From NCBI GenBank assembly GCA_049889815.1, contig JBMHCR010000023.1, forward strand, positions 1 through 64,000: a stretch of 64,000 nucleotides of DNA, in the 5' to 3' direction. The stretch comes from JBPOFY01 sp049889815 (GTDB lineage: Bacteria; Verrucomicrobiota; Verrucomicrobiia; Opitutales; Coraliomargaritaceae). A model generated the notes under the pieces. It was not told the origin of the DNA, ran no database searches, and saw nothing but the letters and a program-made list of their open reading frames with translations. Positions 50,238-59,718 of the stretch are shown here, piece after piece. The first letter of the stretch is position 1, and each line of letters opens with the position of its first letter. Made by a program: the position numbers and the translations under genes.

Positions 50238-52067
50238 ATGGTACACTTCAAATACATCTTCTCACTCACACTATTGCTATCGACTCCAATGTTTGCGCAT
50301 GCGGCGGTGACCGTAGCCGCGCGATTCAATCCGGCCACCGTCGCACTCGGAGATAAGGCACAATATACTATTTCAATCAAGCAAACAAGCAAGCAGGGAC
50401 GTCCTGAGACCCAACCGATCACATCGTTACCGATCCCTCAGACGGGCGGCCTCACTCTGACTAACGGCAGGGTCAGCACCAGTCAGCAAACGACCATCGT
50501 CAACTTCGAGACCGAGCATTCAGTTACTCAGACTGTAATCATCGAAGCCTCTGCTCCTCGCATCGGCACATACACAGTGCCCAGCTTTACGTTTACATAC
50601 GACGGCAGTACATACACGGCTCCATCGTCAACTTTACAGGTAGTTGAACGCCCGGAGGGAGCTCCACCACCGGTCGACAAATTACTCTTTTTACAGGTAG
50701 ATGCACCCAACTCACTCTACATCGGGCAATCTGCGCACTGCTCCCTCAAGCTGTATATCCATGAACAAGTGCGCTATCGCAGTTTGAACGATTTTAACCG
50801 CAAAACAGATGGCTTTACAGTTAGTGAATTACCGGAAGGCGAAGAGAGTATAGAGCGCATTGGCAATTTTCGCTATCAAGTCATTACTTGGCCACTCGTC
50901 ATCACGCCGATCCAAGCAGGCAGCCAGCATCTGAATTTTGAGCTGGCAGTCATCGCGGACGTACCTACACAGCGCAATCAACGTGACCCACTCGGTCGCA
51001 GAAGCCCACTCGGAGGTAGTTTTTTCAACGACTTTTTCTCTGCTCGTTCAGAACGCTTCAACTTAATCAACCAACCAAAAGTTATCGAGGTCTTGCCGCT
51101 GCCCGAGAAAGGAAAAACGAACAGCTTCAGCGGTGCTATCGGCGACTTCAGCATTAAGGTGACCAACGACGCAAACGACAGCCGTGTTGGCGAACCGATC
51201 ATGCTGTCGCTATTGGTCAGTGGAGCTGGCAATTTTAATCGCATCGAAGCGCCGAATATACCGGAAACACCAGTATGGCGCAGCTACGAACCAGAAGCAA
51301 AACTGGAAGTGTCGCCAAACAACCCACTCAAGGGAGTGAAGCGTTTCGACTACGTTTTCATCCCGCAACAAGCCGGTAAGCAGATGCTGCCTGAAATCGA
51401 GTTCAGCTTCTTCGATCCCGACGAGAAAAAGTATGTCTCTTTGCGAACACCTCCGATGAAGGTAGACGTCGGTCCATCGCTGCAACCGCAAACAACAGTG
51501 CCCAAATCAATGCAAACGGTGCAGACTATCGACCCACTCGACGCTCGGTCACAACTCAGTCCGGAGGAAGCCTTACTCACCCTCGACTACCGTCCTGAAC
51601 CGGCAGTCGACACAGGCTTTGCCATCCTCACACACCCAGTCTTCTATGTGGCAAATGCGCTCTTCCTCGGAGGCTTTCTTGCATTAGGATTTGCTTTAAG
51701 AAGGCGCCACCGCCTAGCGACCGATACAGCATTTGCCAAACTACACACCGCCAAAGCAGAACTTAAACAAGCGCTCTCCTCAGCTAAAGCGGCCGAATCC
51801 GCCCAAGACATGGACGCCTTTTACCGCTCCGCACAAGATGCCGTTCGCCTCGCTTCTAGTGTTCGCTGCAAACAGAACCTTCGGGCTGCCGAGCTCGACC
51901 AGCTGAAGTCAGCGCTACAAGAGAGCAATGTTGAAGCAACCACACTGCAGGCCGTCTCTGAACTCTTCAACCAAGCCAATGCACTGCGCTTTTCAGGCGG
52001 CCCAAGTAACAGCGTTCAACTCGGCACAGCCCGCCAGCAACTAAATTCTATTTTAAAAACACTATGA
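50238..52067 (+). CDS. batD: BatD: oxygen-tolerance membrane protein
   Basis: A 609-residue exported protein: signal peptide 1-22 (ending AHAAVTV), a long periplasmic region of repeated Ig-like beta domains (BatD family; TARFNPATVALGDKAQYTI-like opening and a PFSGAIGDFSIK-like element about residue 290), a transmembrane helix near 470-490 and a cytoplasmic helical tail. It presumably forms the periplasmic part of the Bat complex with BatA and BatB. It starts nine bases after batB/C and its stop overlaps batE by ATGA. No catalytic motif is visible. Confidence 0.88.
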   Translation: MVHFKYIFSLTLLLSTPMFAHAAVTVAARFNPATVALGDKAQYTISIKQTSKQGRPETQPITSLPIPQTGGLTLTNGRVSTSQQTTIVNFETEHSVTQTVIIEASAPRIGTYTVPSFTFTYDGSTYTAPSSTLQVVERPEGAPPPVDKLLFLQVDAPNSLYIGQSAHCSLKLYIHEQVRYRSLNDFNRKTDGFTVSELPEGEESIERIGNFRYQVITWPLVITPIQAGSQHLNFELAVIADVPTQRNQRDPLGRRSPLGGSFFNDFFSARSERFNLINQPKVIEVLPLPEKGKTNSFSGAIGDFSIKVTNDANDSRVGEPIMLSLLVSGAGNFNRIEAPNIPETPVWRSYEPEAKLEVSPNNPLKGVKRFDYVFIPQQAGKQMLPEIEFSFFDPDEKKYVSLRTPPMKVDVGPSLQPQTTVPKSMQTVQTIDPLDARSQLSPEEALLTLDYRPEPAVDTGFAILTHPVFYVANALFLGGFLALGFALRRRHRLATDTAFAKLHTAKAELKQALSSAKAAESAQDMDAFYRSAQDAVRLASSVRCKQNLRAAELDQLKSALQESNVEATTLQAVSELFNQANALRFSGGPSNSVQLGTARQQLNSILKTL

Positions 52068-52792
52068 AACCCCTCATAAAGATCTTCAGCTTTTTCCTCC
52101 TCACACTCACACTTAGCCATGCCGACAGCTTCGAGCTGGGCATCAAAGCGTATGAGAATGGTGAATACGAAACTGCTATCGAGCAATTTACAAAAGCGGC
52201 AGCAAGCAATGAGACTGCGGCCGTTCGACACAACCTCGCGCTCAGCTACTACCAAATCGGGCAGGCGGCGGAAGCGGCCTGGCAGATCGAGCGCGCCTTA
52301 CGCATCGCGCCACTCAAGAGTGAGTATCACTTCAAGTTGAGCGCACTGCGGCAACAGTTGGGGCTCTTCGAAAACGAGCCCAGCTGGCATGTCCTCGCGG
52401 CCCAGTTTCTACGCCCTGAGGCATGGATTATTGTAGCCGGTGTGAGTTTTTGGCTGTGCCTCGCCGCCTGGATTCTGCCAAGGCTCGGCGGTATTCCAAC
52501 AAATATGGGTATCAGCGCGGTGCGCTTGATCGGCCTACTTGCTCTACTGACGGCTCTTCCCGCTCTTTGGCAAAACCACCGCCTCGCGCAAAACGGTATC
52601 GTTATCAGCAGCGATGCCAGCGAGTTACACGCTGCACCCGCAAGCGCAGCACCTGCAAGCGGCACCGCCCGGGCCGGCGAACGCGCACGGATCATCGACG
52701 AGCATGAAAACTTTTATAAGGTCGAAACCGAAGCACACGTTGTCGGTTGGATATCGAAGGACGAGTTCCGCAACCTTTCCAATCAGGGCTAA
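52064..52792 (+). CDS. batE: BatE: TPR and SH3-like membrane protein
   Basis: A 242-residue protein that ends the Bat operon. A signal peptide or anchor (1-20) is followed by TPR repeats (about 22-90; GIKAYENGEYETAIEQFTKA), two membrane helices (about 122-140 and 155-172) and a C-terminal bacterial SH3-like domain (about 195-240) with GTARAGERARIIDEHENFYKV and a GWI closing motif. This layout matches BatE, often the last gene of the cluster. SH3-like domains of this kind bind cell-wall or peptide ligands. It overlaps batD by four bases. Confidence 0.85.
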   Translation: MKPLIKIFSFFLLTLTLSHADSFELGIKAYENGEYETAIEQFTKAAASNETAAVRHNLALSYYQIGQAAEAAWQIERALRIAPLKSEYHFKLSALRQQLGLFENEPSWHVLAAQFLRPEAWIIVAGVSFWLCLAAWILPRLGGIPTNMGISAVRLIGLLALLTALPALWQNHRLAQNGIVISSDASELHAAPASAAPASGTARAGERARIIDEHENFYKVETEAHVVGWISKDEFRNLSNQG

Positions 52793-52917
52793 ACCGAACC
52801 ACTCTGAGCGCGGTCTTCACAATACTTGATTTTTTCGATTCGTTTCCTACCGTCAGCGGCTTCGCTTTTTTCTTTAACAACTAATTCTTAATCAATCAGT
52901 CCAAATTGACACATACT

Positions 52918-54789
52918 ATGAGCACACAAACACCTGAACGCCATGAGTTCCAAGCAGAGGTCAAACAAGTCCTCGATATCGTTGTTCACTCGCTCTATAC
53001 GGACAAAGAGATCTTCGTCCGCGAGCTGATTTCCAACGCATCGGACGCGACTGAAAAACTGCGTCACAACCAGTTGACTGAACCCAACGTATTCGACGAT
53101 GGCCTCGATCTTGAAATCCAGGTTACCTCCGACGAAGAGGCCGGCACCATCACCATCAAGGATTTCGGCATCGGCATGACCCACAACGAACTGATCGAGA
53201 ACCTCGGTACGATTGCTCACTCCGGCTCCAAGGCATTCTTGAATGCCCTCAAGGAAAGCGGTGAACGCAACGAAAACCTCATCGGTCAATTCGGTGTCGG
53301 TTTCTACTCCGCATTCATGGTTGCCGATTCCGTCAAAGTTTATACCCGCAGCTGGCAACCCGAGGGTGAGAGCTACTGCTGGTCCAGCGATGGTTCTGGT
53401 GCCTACGAGATCGAACAGGTCGAAGGCGAACGCCGCGGCACTCGCATCGAAATCTCCCTAAAGGACGAATACAAAGACTTCGCCAAAAAAGGCCGTATCG
53501 AAGAAATCATTAAGAAGTATTCCACTTTTGTGCAGTTTCCAGTCAAGGTCGAGGGCGAGGTCCTCAACACCGTTCAAGCGATCTGGCTCAAGAACAAAAA
53601 CGACGTCACCGAAGAAGAATACAAAGAGTTTTACAAGTTTCAGGCGAATGCCTTCGATGATCCACGCTTCTGGCTGCACTTTTCTGCAGACGCTCCACTC
53701 GAGATAAACGCCCTCCTCTTTGCACCGACCGAAAACATGGAAGGCTTCGGCTTTGGCCGCATGGAGCCTGGCGTATCGCTCTACTGCCGTAAGGTGCTGA
53801 TCGATAGCGAGCCAAAGAACCTACTGCCGGATTGGTTGCGCTTCGTGCGCGGTGTGGTCGACAGCGCAGATCTACCGCTCAATATCTCCCGAGAGTCCAT
53901 GCAGGACAGCACACTCATCCAAAAGCTCAACAAGGTCATCACTAAGCGCTTCCTCAAACTGCTCGAGGAAAAGGCCAAGAAAGAGCCTGAAGTTTACAAC
54001 AACTTCTGGAGCAAATTCGGTCTCTTCCTAAAGGAAGGTGTGACCACAGACTTCACCCACCGCGACCAGCTCCTCAAGCTCCTCCGCTACGAATCTTCCT
54101 ACACCGAAGAGGGCAAGACCACCAGTCTCGCAGACTACCTGTCCCGTGCACCAGAAGGTCAAAAAGAGATCTACTACATATCCGGCTCAAGCCGCCAAGC
54201 CATCGAAAGCGGTCCCTACATGGAAGCATTCAAGGCGCGTAATATCGAGGTGCTTTACATGTATGAGGCAGTCGACGAGTTCGTAATGAACCACGCACGC
54301 GCATTTGAAGAAAATAACTTCGTCTCCGCTGACAGCGACGATATCGATCTCGATGCCATCGCACCGGAAACCGAAACCGATAAAGCCGAAGCCCTCGACA
54401 GCGACAGCAGCGCAGCACTCTGCGCCTTCGTCAAAGAAAAGCTTGGCGAAGAAGTCAGTGAAGTCACCACCAGTGAACGCCTCGTCGGCAGCCCGGCGAT
54501 GATCGTCAACGCCGACAAAATGATGACGGCGCAGATGCGCAAAATGATGAAGGCGATGCAGCAAGATGGCGGCATGATGGGTGGCGAGCCACCGGTTAAG
54601 CTGCAAATCAACCCACGCCACCCGCTCGTTAAGAATCTCTCCGGTCTCAGCTCAAGCAATGGCGAGCTCGCAAGCCTGATCAGCCAGCAGATTCTCGATA
54701 ACGCGCGCGTTGCCGCAGGTCTTCTCGAAGACCCCAGCCAAATGTTACAGCGCAACTACGAGATACTCGAAAAACTCAGTGCGAAGTAA
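52918..54789 (+). CDS. htpG: Molecular chaperone HtpG (Hsp90)
   Basis: A 623-residue cytosolic Hsp90. The GHKL ATPase domain is clear: the Glu/Asn in FVRELISNASDATEKLR near 35, IKDFGIGMT near 82 and GQFGVGFYSAFM near 122. The middle domain (about 230-500) has the NISRESMQ segment with the catalytic-loop Arg, and a C-terminal dimerisation domain follows with a methionine-rich stretch (MMTAQMRKMMKAMQ). The ATG at 52918 gives the usual start; a TTG four codons upstream is less likely. It stands alone, ended by a good terminator. No heat-shock operator was recognised. Confidence 0.96.
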   Translation: MSTQTPERHEFQAEVKQVLDIVVHSLYTDKEIFVRELISNASDATEKLRHNQLTEPNVFDDGLDLEIQVTSDEEAGTITIKDFGIGMTHNELIENLGTIAHSGSKAFLNALKESGERNENLIGQFGVGFYSAFMVADSVKVYTRSWQPEGESYCWSSDGSGAYEIEQVEGERRGTRIEISLKDEYKDFAKKGRIEEIIKKYSTFVQFPVKVEGEVLNTVQAIWLKNKNDVTEEEYKEFYKFQANAFDDPRFWLHFSADAPLEINALLFAPTENMEGFGFGRMEPGVSLYCRKVLIDSEPKNLLPDWLRFVRGVVDSADLPLNISRESMQDSTLIQKLNKVITKRFLKLLEEKAKKEPEVYNNFWSKFGLFLKEGVTTDFTHRDQLLKLLRYESSYTEEGKTTSLADYLSRAPEGQKEIYYISGSSRQAIESGPYMEAFKARNIEVLYMYEAVDEFVMNHARAFEENNFVSADSDDIDLDAIAPETETDKAEALDSDSSAALCAFVKEKLGEEVSEVTTSERLVGSPAMIVNADKMMTAQMRKMMKAMQQDGGMMGGEPPVKLQINPRHPLVKNLSGLSSSNGELASLISQQILDNARVAAGLLEDPSQMLQRNYEILEKLSAK

Positions 54790-54810
54790 GCAACTGCGCC
54801 AATAGTCTAC

Positions 54811-54842
54811 AAAGCCCGCACCAATAGTTCGCGGGCTTTTTC
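54811..54842 (+). terminator. Rho-independent terminator of htpG
   Basis: AAAGCCCGC (54811-54819) and GCGGGCTTT (54831-54839) form a 9-bp stem with an 11-base loop followed by T residues, 22 bases after the stop. Confidence 0.9.
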
Positions 54843-55180
54843 TTCACTGCATGTTATGATAGAACTGTGCTTCTGTAGGAGAGGGTTTATCCATCGGCCG
54901 ATACCTGCTCGCAAGACCCAGTCGAGGGGCGCAAAATCATTGCCTGTGCAGACGCATCCCACGAAGCGAAAGGCGAGCAAATGCGTAATAATTTCATAGG
55001 GTTATATTTGATGAACGTTGGATACACTTAGGATTTTCAGCTGATTGCCTCCCTCTTTCGTTAGATTGTAGGAAATACAAAACGAGTGACTGAAAGGTAA
55101 AATATGGTTAACCACCGCGGTCTCAAGCTTGCTAAACCAACGCATTTAGATTTCGGTCGACCGTATTAAAAGATACAACC
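54843..55180. other. 338-base spacer, no gene seen
   Basis: Between htpG and ppk1 I find no credible reading frame (only a 16-codon one at 54979). A phrase CTGTAGGAGAGGGTTTATCC at 54873-54892 with CATCGGCCGATACC just after it resembles a dispersed palindromic element. The ppk1 promoter must be in the right half, but no clear -35/-10 pair or phosphate-control box was identified. Confidence 0.4.
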
Positions 55181-57346
55181 GTGCAAAATAAACAACACAC
55201 ACAGACTAGATTCCCCTATTTTAATCGTGAGCTCAGTTGGCTGGCTTTCAACCGGAGAGTTCTCGAACAGGCCCAGTCAGAGGACTATCCGATACTCGAG
55301 CGGATGAAGTTTCTTGCATTCGTGAGTTCAAACCTAGACGAATTCTTCGAAATACGCGTAGCGGGGCTCATGCAACAGGTAAAGTCGGGAGTGATCGAAC
55401 GCGGCCCGGATGGCTTGGGGCCGAAGGAGCAACTGCGCCGTATTCATAGTATTGCCAAGCGATTGGTCGCTGATCAATACGACTGCTGGGAAAAGAAGAT
55501 CGTGCGGGAGCTGGAAATGCAGAAGGTGTTGTTCTGCGCTTACGATGAGCTCACTCGCAATGAGAGGGCTTGGGTGACCAACTATTTTGAGGAACAAGTC
55601 TTTCCAGTGCTCACACCGCTGGCAATCGACCCGGCGCACCCCTTTCCCCAGCTTACCAATAAGGCGCTCTATCTCCTCGCCTCAATCGACGATCCGAAGA
55701 CTCGTATCATCGAACGAATGATGGCGATCATCCCGGTGCCACGCGTACTCCCCCGAGTCGTTAAGATTGGTGTGGCGCGTCGGGGCAATCCAGAGGTGTA
55801 TATTTTCCTTAGCGACATCATACAGCGCTATATCAAACGACTGTTTCCTGGCTACAAAGTCAGCTCGGCCGTGCCGTTCCGAATTACGCGTAACAGTGAC
55901 CTATATATCGATGAGGAAGAAGTCGAAAACCTTCTTACCAAGATCGAAGAGGAGCTGATGAAAATGAATAAGGGTGCCGCGGTACGCTTGGAAATAGGCA
56001 AAGGGGCCGACCCTGTGCTGGTTGAAGAGCTTCTCGAAGCAATCGATCTGCAACAAGAAAACATCTACCCGCTCGACGGGCCGATCAATCCCATGCGTCT
56101 CATGAGCGCATACGATTTAATCGATCGCCCTGATCTCAAATTCCCGCCAGCTGTCCCCTACGTCTCCAATCAGTTCGAGCACACTGAACATATTTTTGAT
56201 CGGATACTCGAGAGAGACATCCTTCTGCACCAGCCGTATGACAGCTTCCAACCCTTCGTCGACTTCATCCACGAGGCGGCAGTCGACCCTGGAGTTTGTG
56301 CGATCAAACAAACACTCTACCGCACCTCGGGGGATTCGCCGATTGTCGCGGCGCTTATGGAGGCATCTCGGCGCGGGAAACAAGTCACGGTGTTGGTTGA
56401 GATTAAGGCACGTTTCGACGAGGCAAACAATATTGCTTGGGCTCGCCGCCTTGAGGACGTTGGTGTGCACGTGGTTTACGGCTTGGTCGGGCTTAAGACC
56501 CACTGCAAGACCTGTCTGGTAGTGCGCCGTGAGGGCAAAAAACTACGCCGCTACTGCCATCTCGGCACAGGCAACTACAACCCGAAAACAGCACGGCTCT
56601 ACACCGACATCAGCCTTTTTACCGCAAAGGAGGAAATCACAGAGGAAGTTGCAGGGCTGTTCAATACGTTGACAGGCTTCTCGCTCACACCGGTGTTCAA
56701 GAAGCTTCTAGTCGCACCATTCACACTCCACTCCAGAATTCAAAGCTACATCAAAGCAGAAACACGAAACGCAAAAGCGGGCAAACCGGCACGTATCATC
56801 GCGCAGACCAATAGTTTGGTGGATCAAGAGACCATCGACAATCTCTACCGCGCATCACAAGCAGGGGTAAAGATTGAGCTGATTGTTCGAGGTATCTGCA
56901 ATCTGGTTCCGAACGTCAAAGGTGTCAGTGATAATATCCGCGTGCGTAGTATTCTGGGCCGTTATCTCGAGCATAGCCGCATTTTTTATTTTGAAGCGAA
57001 CGGTGCACAAACCATCTACGCGGGCAGCGCTGACTGGATGCCGCGAAATTTCTACCGCCGTATCGAAGCCGTCTATCCAGTTGAAGAACCAGAGCTCAAG
57101 GCTCGCCTTATCGGGATTTTGGAAGTCTATCTGAAAGATACTAAGAACTCACGAATGCTACGGGCCAACGGTGCTTATCATAAGATCCCTAAAGGTCGCA
57201 AAAATAGAAAGCTCGTTTCATCGCAGGCAGTCTTTGCAAAAGAAGCTCTGCGACGGCGTAAGCTAGATGAAAAGGACCGCCAAGAGGAGTCGCATATCGA
57301 GCCCTACACGCCAATAACAAAGCCGACACTCAATAAGGACTTATAA
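55181..57346 (+). CDS. ppk1: Polyphosphate kinase 1
   Basis: A 721-residue enzyme that polymerises the terminal phosphate of ATP into inorganic polyphosphate. The N-terminal domain opens FNRELSWLAFNRRVLEQA; the catalytic domains have the autophosphorylated His441 in LKTHCK and His460 in YCHLGTGNYNPKTA, corresponding to the two histidines known in E. coli, and a phosphate-binding Arg pair (KQTLYRTSGDSP). A further motif is GICNLVPNVKG near the end. GTG at 55181 is the start, chosen by family alignment. The last 40 residues are a basic extension. Stand-alone; polyphosphate serves as phosphate and energy store and in stress survival. Confidence 0.96.
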   Translation: MQNKQHTQTRFPYFNRELSWLAFNRRVLEQAQSEDYPILERMKFLAFVSSNLDEFFEIRVAGLMQQVKSGVIERGPDGLGPKEQLRRIHSIAKRLVADQYDCWEKKIVRELEMQKVLFCAYDELTRNERAWVTNYFEEQVFPVLTPLAIDPAHPFPQLTNKALYLLASIDDPKTRIIERMMAIIPVPRVLPRVVKIGVARRGNPEVYIFLSDIIQRYIKRLFPGYKVSSAVPFRITRNSDLYIDEEEVENLLTKIEEELMKMNKGAAVRLEIGKGADPVLVEELLEAIDLQQENIYPLDGPINPMRLMSAYDLIDRPDLKFPPAVPYVSNQFEHTEHIFDRILERDILLHQPYDSFQPFVDFIHEAAVDPGVCAIKQTLYRTSGDSPIVAALMEASRRGKQVTVLVEIKARFDEANNIAWARRLEDVGVHVVYGLVGLKTHCKTCLVVRREGKKLRRYCHLGTGNYNPKTARLYTDISLFTAKEEITEEVAGLFNTLTGFSLTPVFKKLLVAPFTLHSRIQSYIKAETRNAKAGKPARIIAQTNSLVDQETIDNLYRASQAGVKIELIVRGICNLVPNVKGVSDNIRVRSILGRYLEHSRIFYFEANGAQTIYAGSADWMPRNFYRRIEAVYPVEEPELKARLIGILEVYLKDTKNSRMLRANGAYHKIPKGRKNRKLVSSQAVFAKEALRRRKLDEKDRQEESHIEPYTPITKPTLNKDL

Positions 57347-57385
57347 AAGCCCTCTGGATCAGCGGGCGGGCGCAAGTCTACTGAC

Positions 57386-57568
57386 TCAGGGCTCTTCTTT
57401 CGTTCTGGTAATGACCAAAGCCTCAGTTCTCAGCTTTCGAAGCTTACTATCAATCAACTGGATCTCCGAAAACAGATACTCACCCGCTTTGTTGGTTAGC
57501 GTAATATAGATCGGAGATTCAAGATATTGATCCCAAAAAACCGAAATAGCAGCTCGCTTTAACCCCAT
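57386..57568 (-). CDS. Small hypothetical protein
   Basis: A 60-residue frame from an ATG, MGLKRAAISVFWDQYLESPI and on to RTKEEP. It has a plausible composition with alternating hydrophobic residues (IYITLTNKAGEYLFSEIQLI) suggesting a small beta-rich fold. I do not recognise it. It lies 32 bases downstream of the membrane-anchored hypothetical gene on the same strand and could share its transcript, and it is convergent with ppk1. Confidence 0.4.
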   Translation of the reverse strand: MGLKRAAISVFWDQYLESPIYITLTNKAGEYLFSEIQLIDSKLRKLRTEALVITRTKEEP

Positions 57569-57600
57569 AACGATTCTGAGCTAATCTAAATTTATTGCCT

Positions 57601-58173
57601 TTACATCCTTTCCGCAATCTTGGACTGGAGCTGGAGCTTTTCCCTGGTGAGCGCTTCGATCTCCCGCACGATGGTGCGGCGCGACGTATCACTATCAGTC
57701 GCCTGAAAGCGGCTTTTCAATAGCGCGATCTCCTTATCAACCTTTGCGATGCTCAACTCTAACTGCTCTATGTAGGCATCCGTCAATTTCAGGTCTCCAT
57801 CACCAGGCTCCTCCAATTCGAGGATTGCAACCTCTGGATAGGACATAACGACCTGGCGACTTAATGCGTTCAAATCTGAAATGGGATAAATGAAGCGCTC
57901 ACTGCGATCGCTTCGCTCAAATTGAATGTAAGTGGAGTTCCTTGCCAAGAGCGTGATCGTTAACTCACGCCCATCGGAGTTCACGACCTCGATGACGTCC
58001 GGATAGGTAAACGCCACTTCGTCCGGAGCGAGTACATCCTCAACAACCTCAGCTTTCTTAACTGGAGTCGACTCACTCTTCAACCAGTCACCGCCATTCC
58101 AGCTCTCATACAACAACATCCCGATATACGCAGCTACTCCAATAAAAAGGACTGCGGCTATCAAATTCTTCAT
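57601..58173 (-). CDS. Hypothetical membrane-anchored coiled-coil protein
   Basis: A 190-residue protein with an N-terminal membrane anchor (MKNLIAAVLFIGVAAYIGML), a central beta-rich part (about 60-110; VIEVVNSDGRELTITLLARN) and a C-terminal coiled coil (about 125-190; LELSIAKVDKEIALLKSRF). The ATG at 58173 is preferred as it starts the anchor; in-frame starts up to 58311 would place odd residues ahead of it. The fold of the middle region may be a small SH3- or LSM-like domain (ligand unknown). Monocistronic or with the 60-residue gene downstream. Not recognised as a family. Confidence 0.65.
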   Translation of the reverse strand: MKNLIAAVLFIGVAAYIGMLLYESWNGGDWLKSESTPVKKAEVVEDVLAPDEVAFTYPDVIEVVNSDGRELTITLLARNSTYIQFERSDRSERFIYPISDLNALSRQVVMSYPEVAILELEEPGDGDLKLTDAYIEQLELSIAKVDKEIALLKSRFQATDSDTSRRTIVREIEALTREKLQLQSKIAERM

Positions 58174-58347
58174 AGGATGAAACGATAATACGTAATTCAT
58201 ACATGTGAACAGAGGAAAAACTGTTTTATTGTTCCCTATCCCAAATTTGGCGTATTTCATATCCGGTCTGGGATTTATTGATTTTGCGATATTCAGCAGA
58301 CAATCACGCAAAGCCTCAGACTTTCACCAGAGATCAAAGAATTTAAC

Positions 58348-59145
58348 ATGTCTCGGAGTATGATCCTCAACATCCTTGTTTTACTTTGCTCGGCCGGCTG
58401 CGCACTTTACGTCGGCCTGATGGCTTTTGCATACTTAATGGCTGATCGGATGATCTTTCCCTATCGTGGATCAAGCTACGCAGACAGCGAGGCGTTCATC
58501 GAATTTGAGAGCAATGACGGCGAAACCATTGCCACTTGCTATCTCGAAAATGAATCGAGCCAGAAGCTCCTTCTATTCAGCCATGGAAACCGGGAGGACC
58601 TTGGCAGTATTCGCTATCTACTGGAGGAGTTTCAACAGCGCGGAGTAGCGGTTTTTGCCTATGATTACCCGGGCTATGGGGCGAGCACAGGAACACCGAG
58701 TGAGGCCGGCGTATATGCCGCAGCGGACGCAGCCTATCACCATGCGACAGAGGAGCTCGGGTATGCGCCCGAAGATATCACTCTGTATGGGCGCTCTCTT
58801 GGCAGCGGTCCATCCTGTTGGCTGGCGGAACGATACCCGGTTGGTGGGCTCGTTCTGGACGGCGCATTCAGCTCGACCTTTCGCGTTATGACCGTGATTC
58901 GCCTTTTGCCTTGGGATAAATTTAACAACCTCGCACGACTCAAGAAGATCGAATGCCCCGTACTCATCCTGCACGGCAAAAAAGACCGAACGGTGCCCTT
59001 CAGCCATGCGCTGCAAAATCAGAACGCGGTTAAGGGCGATGTCGAAACATTGTGGAGTGAGACTGCGGGTCACAATGATTTGATTGAGCAACTGGGTCCC
59101 AATTACTGGGATACTCTGATCACATTCATCAAAACCTCTAAATAA
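58348..59145 (+). CDS. Alpha/beta hydrolase (BEM46/ABHD13-like), membrane anchored
   Basis: A 265-residue serine hydrolase with an N-terminal membrane helix (about 5-30). The oxyanion segment LLFSHGN is near residue 75, the nucleophile Ser lies in LYGRSLGSGP near 151, the acid Asp in HGKKDRTVP near 215 and the base His in AGHNDLI near 242. The YDYPGYGASTGTPSE stretch is typical of the BEM46/YfhR/ABHD13 group. Substrates in this group include acyl and thioester groups of lipids or proteins. The gene is followed three bases later by a DJ-1-like gene, so the two are probably cotranscribed. Confidence 0.85.
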   Translation: MSRSMILNILVLLCSAGCALYVGLMAFAYLMADRMIFPYRGSSYADSEAFIEFESNDGETIATCYLENESSQKLLLFSHGNREDLGSIRYLLEEFQQRGVAVFAYDYPGYGASTGTPSEAGVYAAADAAYHHATEELGYAPEDITLYGRSLGSGPSCWLAERYPVGGLVLDGAFSSTFRVMTVIRLLPWDKFNNLARLKKIECPVLILHGKKDRTVPFSHALQNQNAVKGDVETLWSETAGHNDLIEQLGPNYWDTLITFIKTSK

Positions 59146-59148
59146 GTC

Positions 59149-59715
59149 ATGTCATTACGAGCGCTCATTCTACTGCATCCGGGCTTTGAAGAGATCGAAG
59201 CTATTACTCCGATCGATTTACTGTCGAGAGCCGACATCGAAGTGACTCAAGCGACTGTCAGCGAGGAGCTCGAGGTGATGGGTCGAAGCGGAATAACTTT
59301 GAAAGCGACAGGTACCTTGCAGGCGGTTATGGGCGACACCTTTGACCTACTGATCGTACCCGGTGGTCCAGGAATTCAAAAGTTGCGAGGCAACACAGCG
59401 ATCTACGAGCTACTGAGACGCCATGCCGAAAAATCCAAGTTAATCGGCTGTATTTGTGCGGCTCCACTTCTCTTGAAAGACGCTGGGCTACTGGGTGGCA
59501 AAAACTTCACCGCCCATCCAAGCACTGAGGTTGAGCTACCCGAAGTAACGGAGCAGGCGGTCGTGTTTGATGGAAATCTTACGACTTCCAGGGGTGCGGG
59601 TGCTGCCACCGAATTTGCGCTGGCACTCGTCCAAAAGCTGTGTGGTTATAGACATGCGCGTCAGATAGCAGATTCAATTTGTTGGCCGCATCCCTTGACC
59701 GATATATCCAGCTAA
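59149..59715 (+). CDS. DJ-1/PfpI family protein
   Basis: A 188-residue flavodoxin-like protein of the DJ-1/ThiJ/PfpI superfamily. The start LLHPGFEEIEAITPIDLL contains the Glu that pairs with the reactive cysteine; the cysteine itself is in GCICAAPLLL near residue 103, the sharp nucleophile elbow. The pattern is nearest YajL/DJ-1, which act as deglycase-like or redox chaperones, rather than the PfpI proteases. Coupled to the upstream hydrolase gene and to the downstream O-antigen-ligase-like gene (three bases away), so the three form an operon. Confidence 0.88.
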   Translation: MSLRALILLHPGFEEIEAITPIDLLSRADIEVTQATVSEELEVMGRSGITLKATGTLQAVMGDTFDLLIVPGGPGIQKLRGNTAIYELLRRHAEKSKLIGCICAAPLLLKDAGLLGGKNFTAHPSTEVELPEVTEQAVVFDGNLTTSRGAGAATEFALALVQKLCGYRHARQIADSICWPHPLTDISS

Positions 59716-59718
59716 TAC

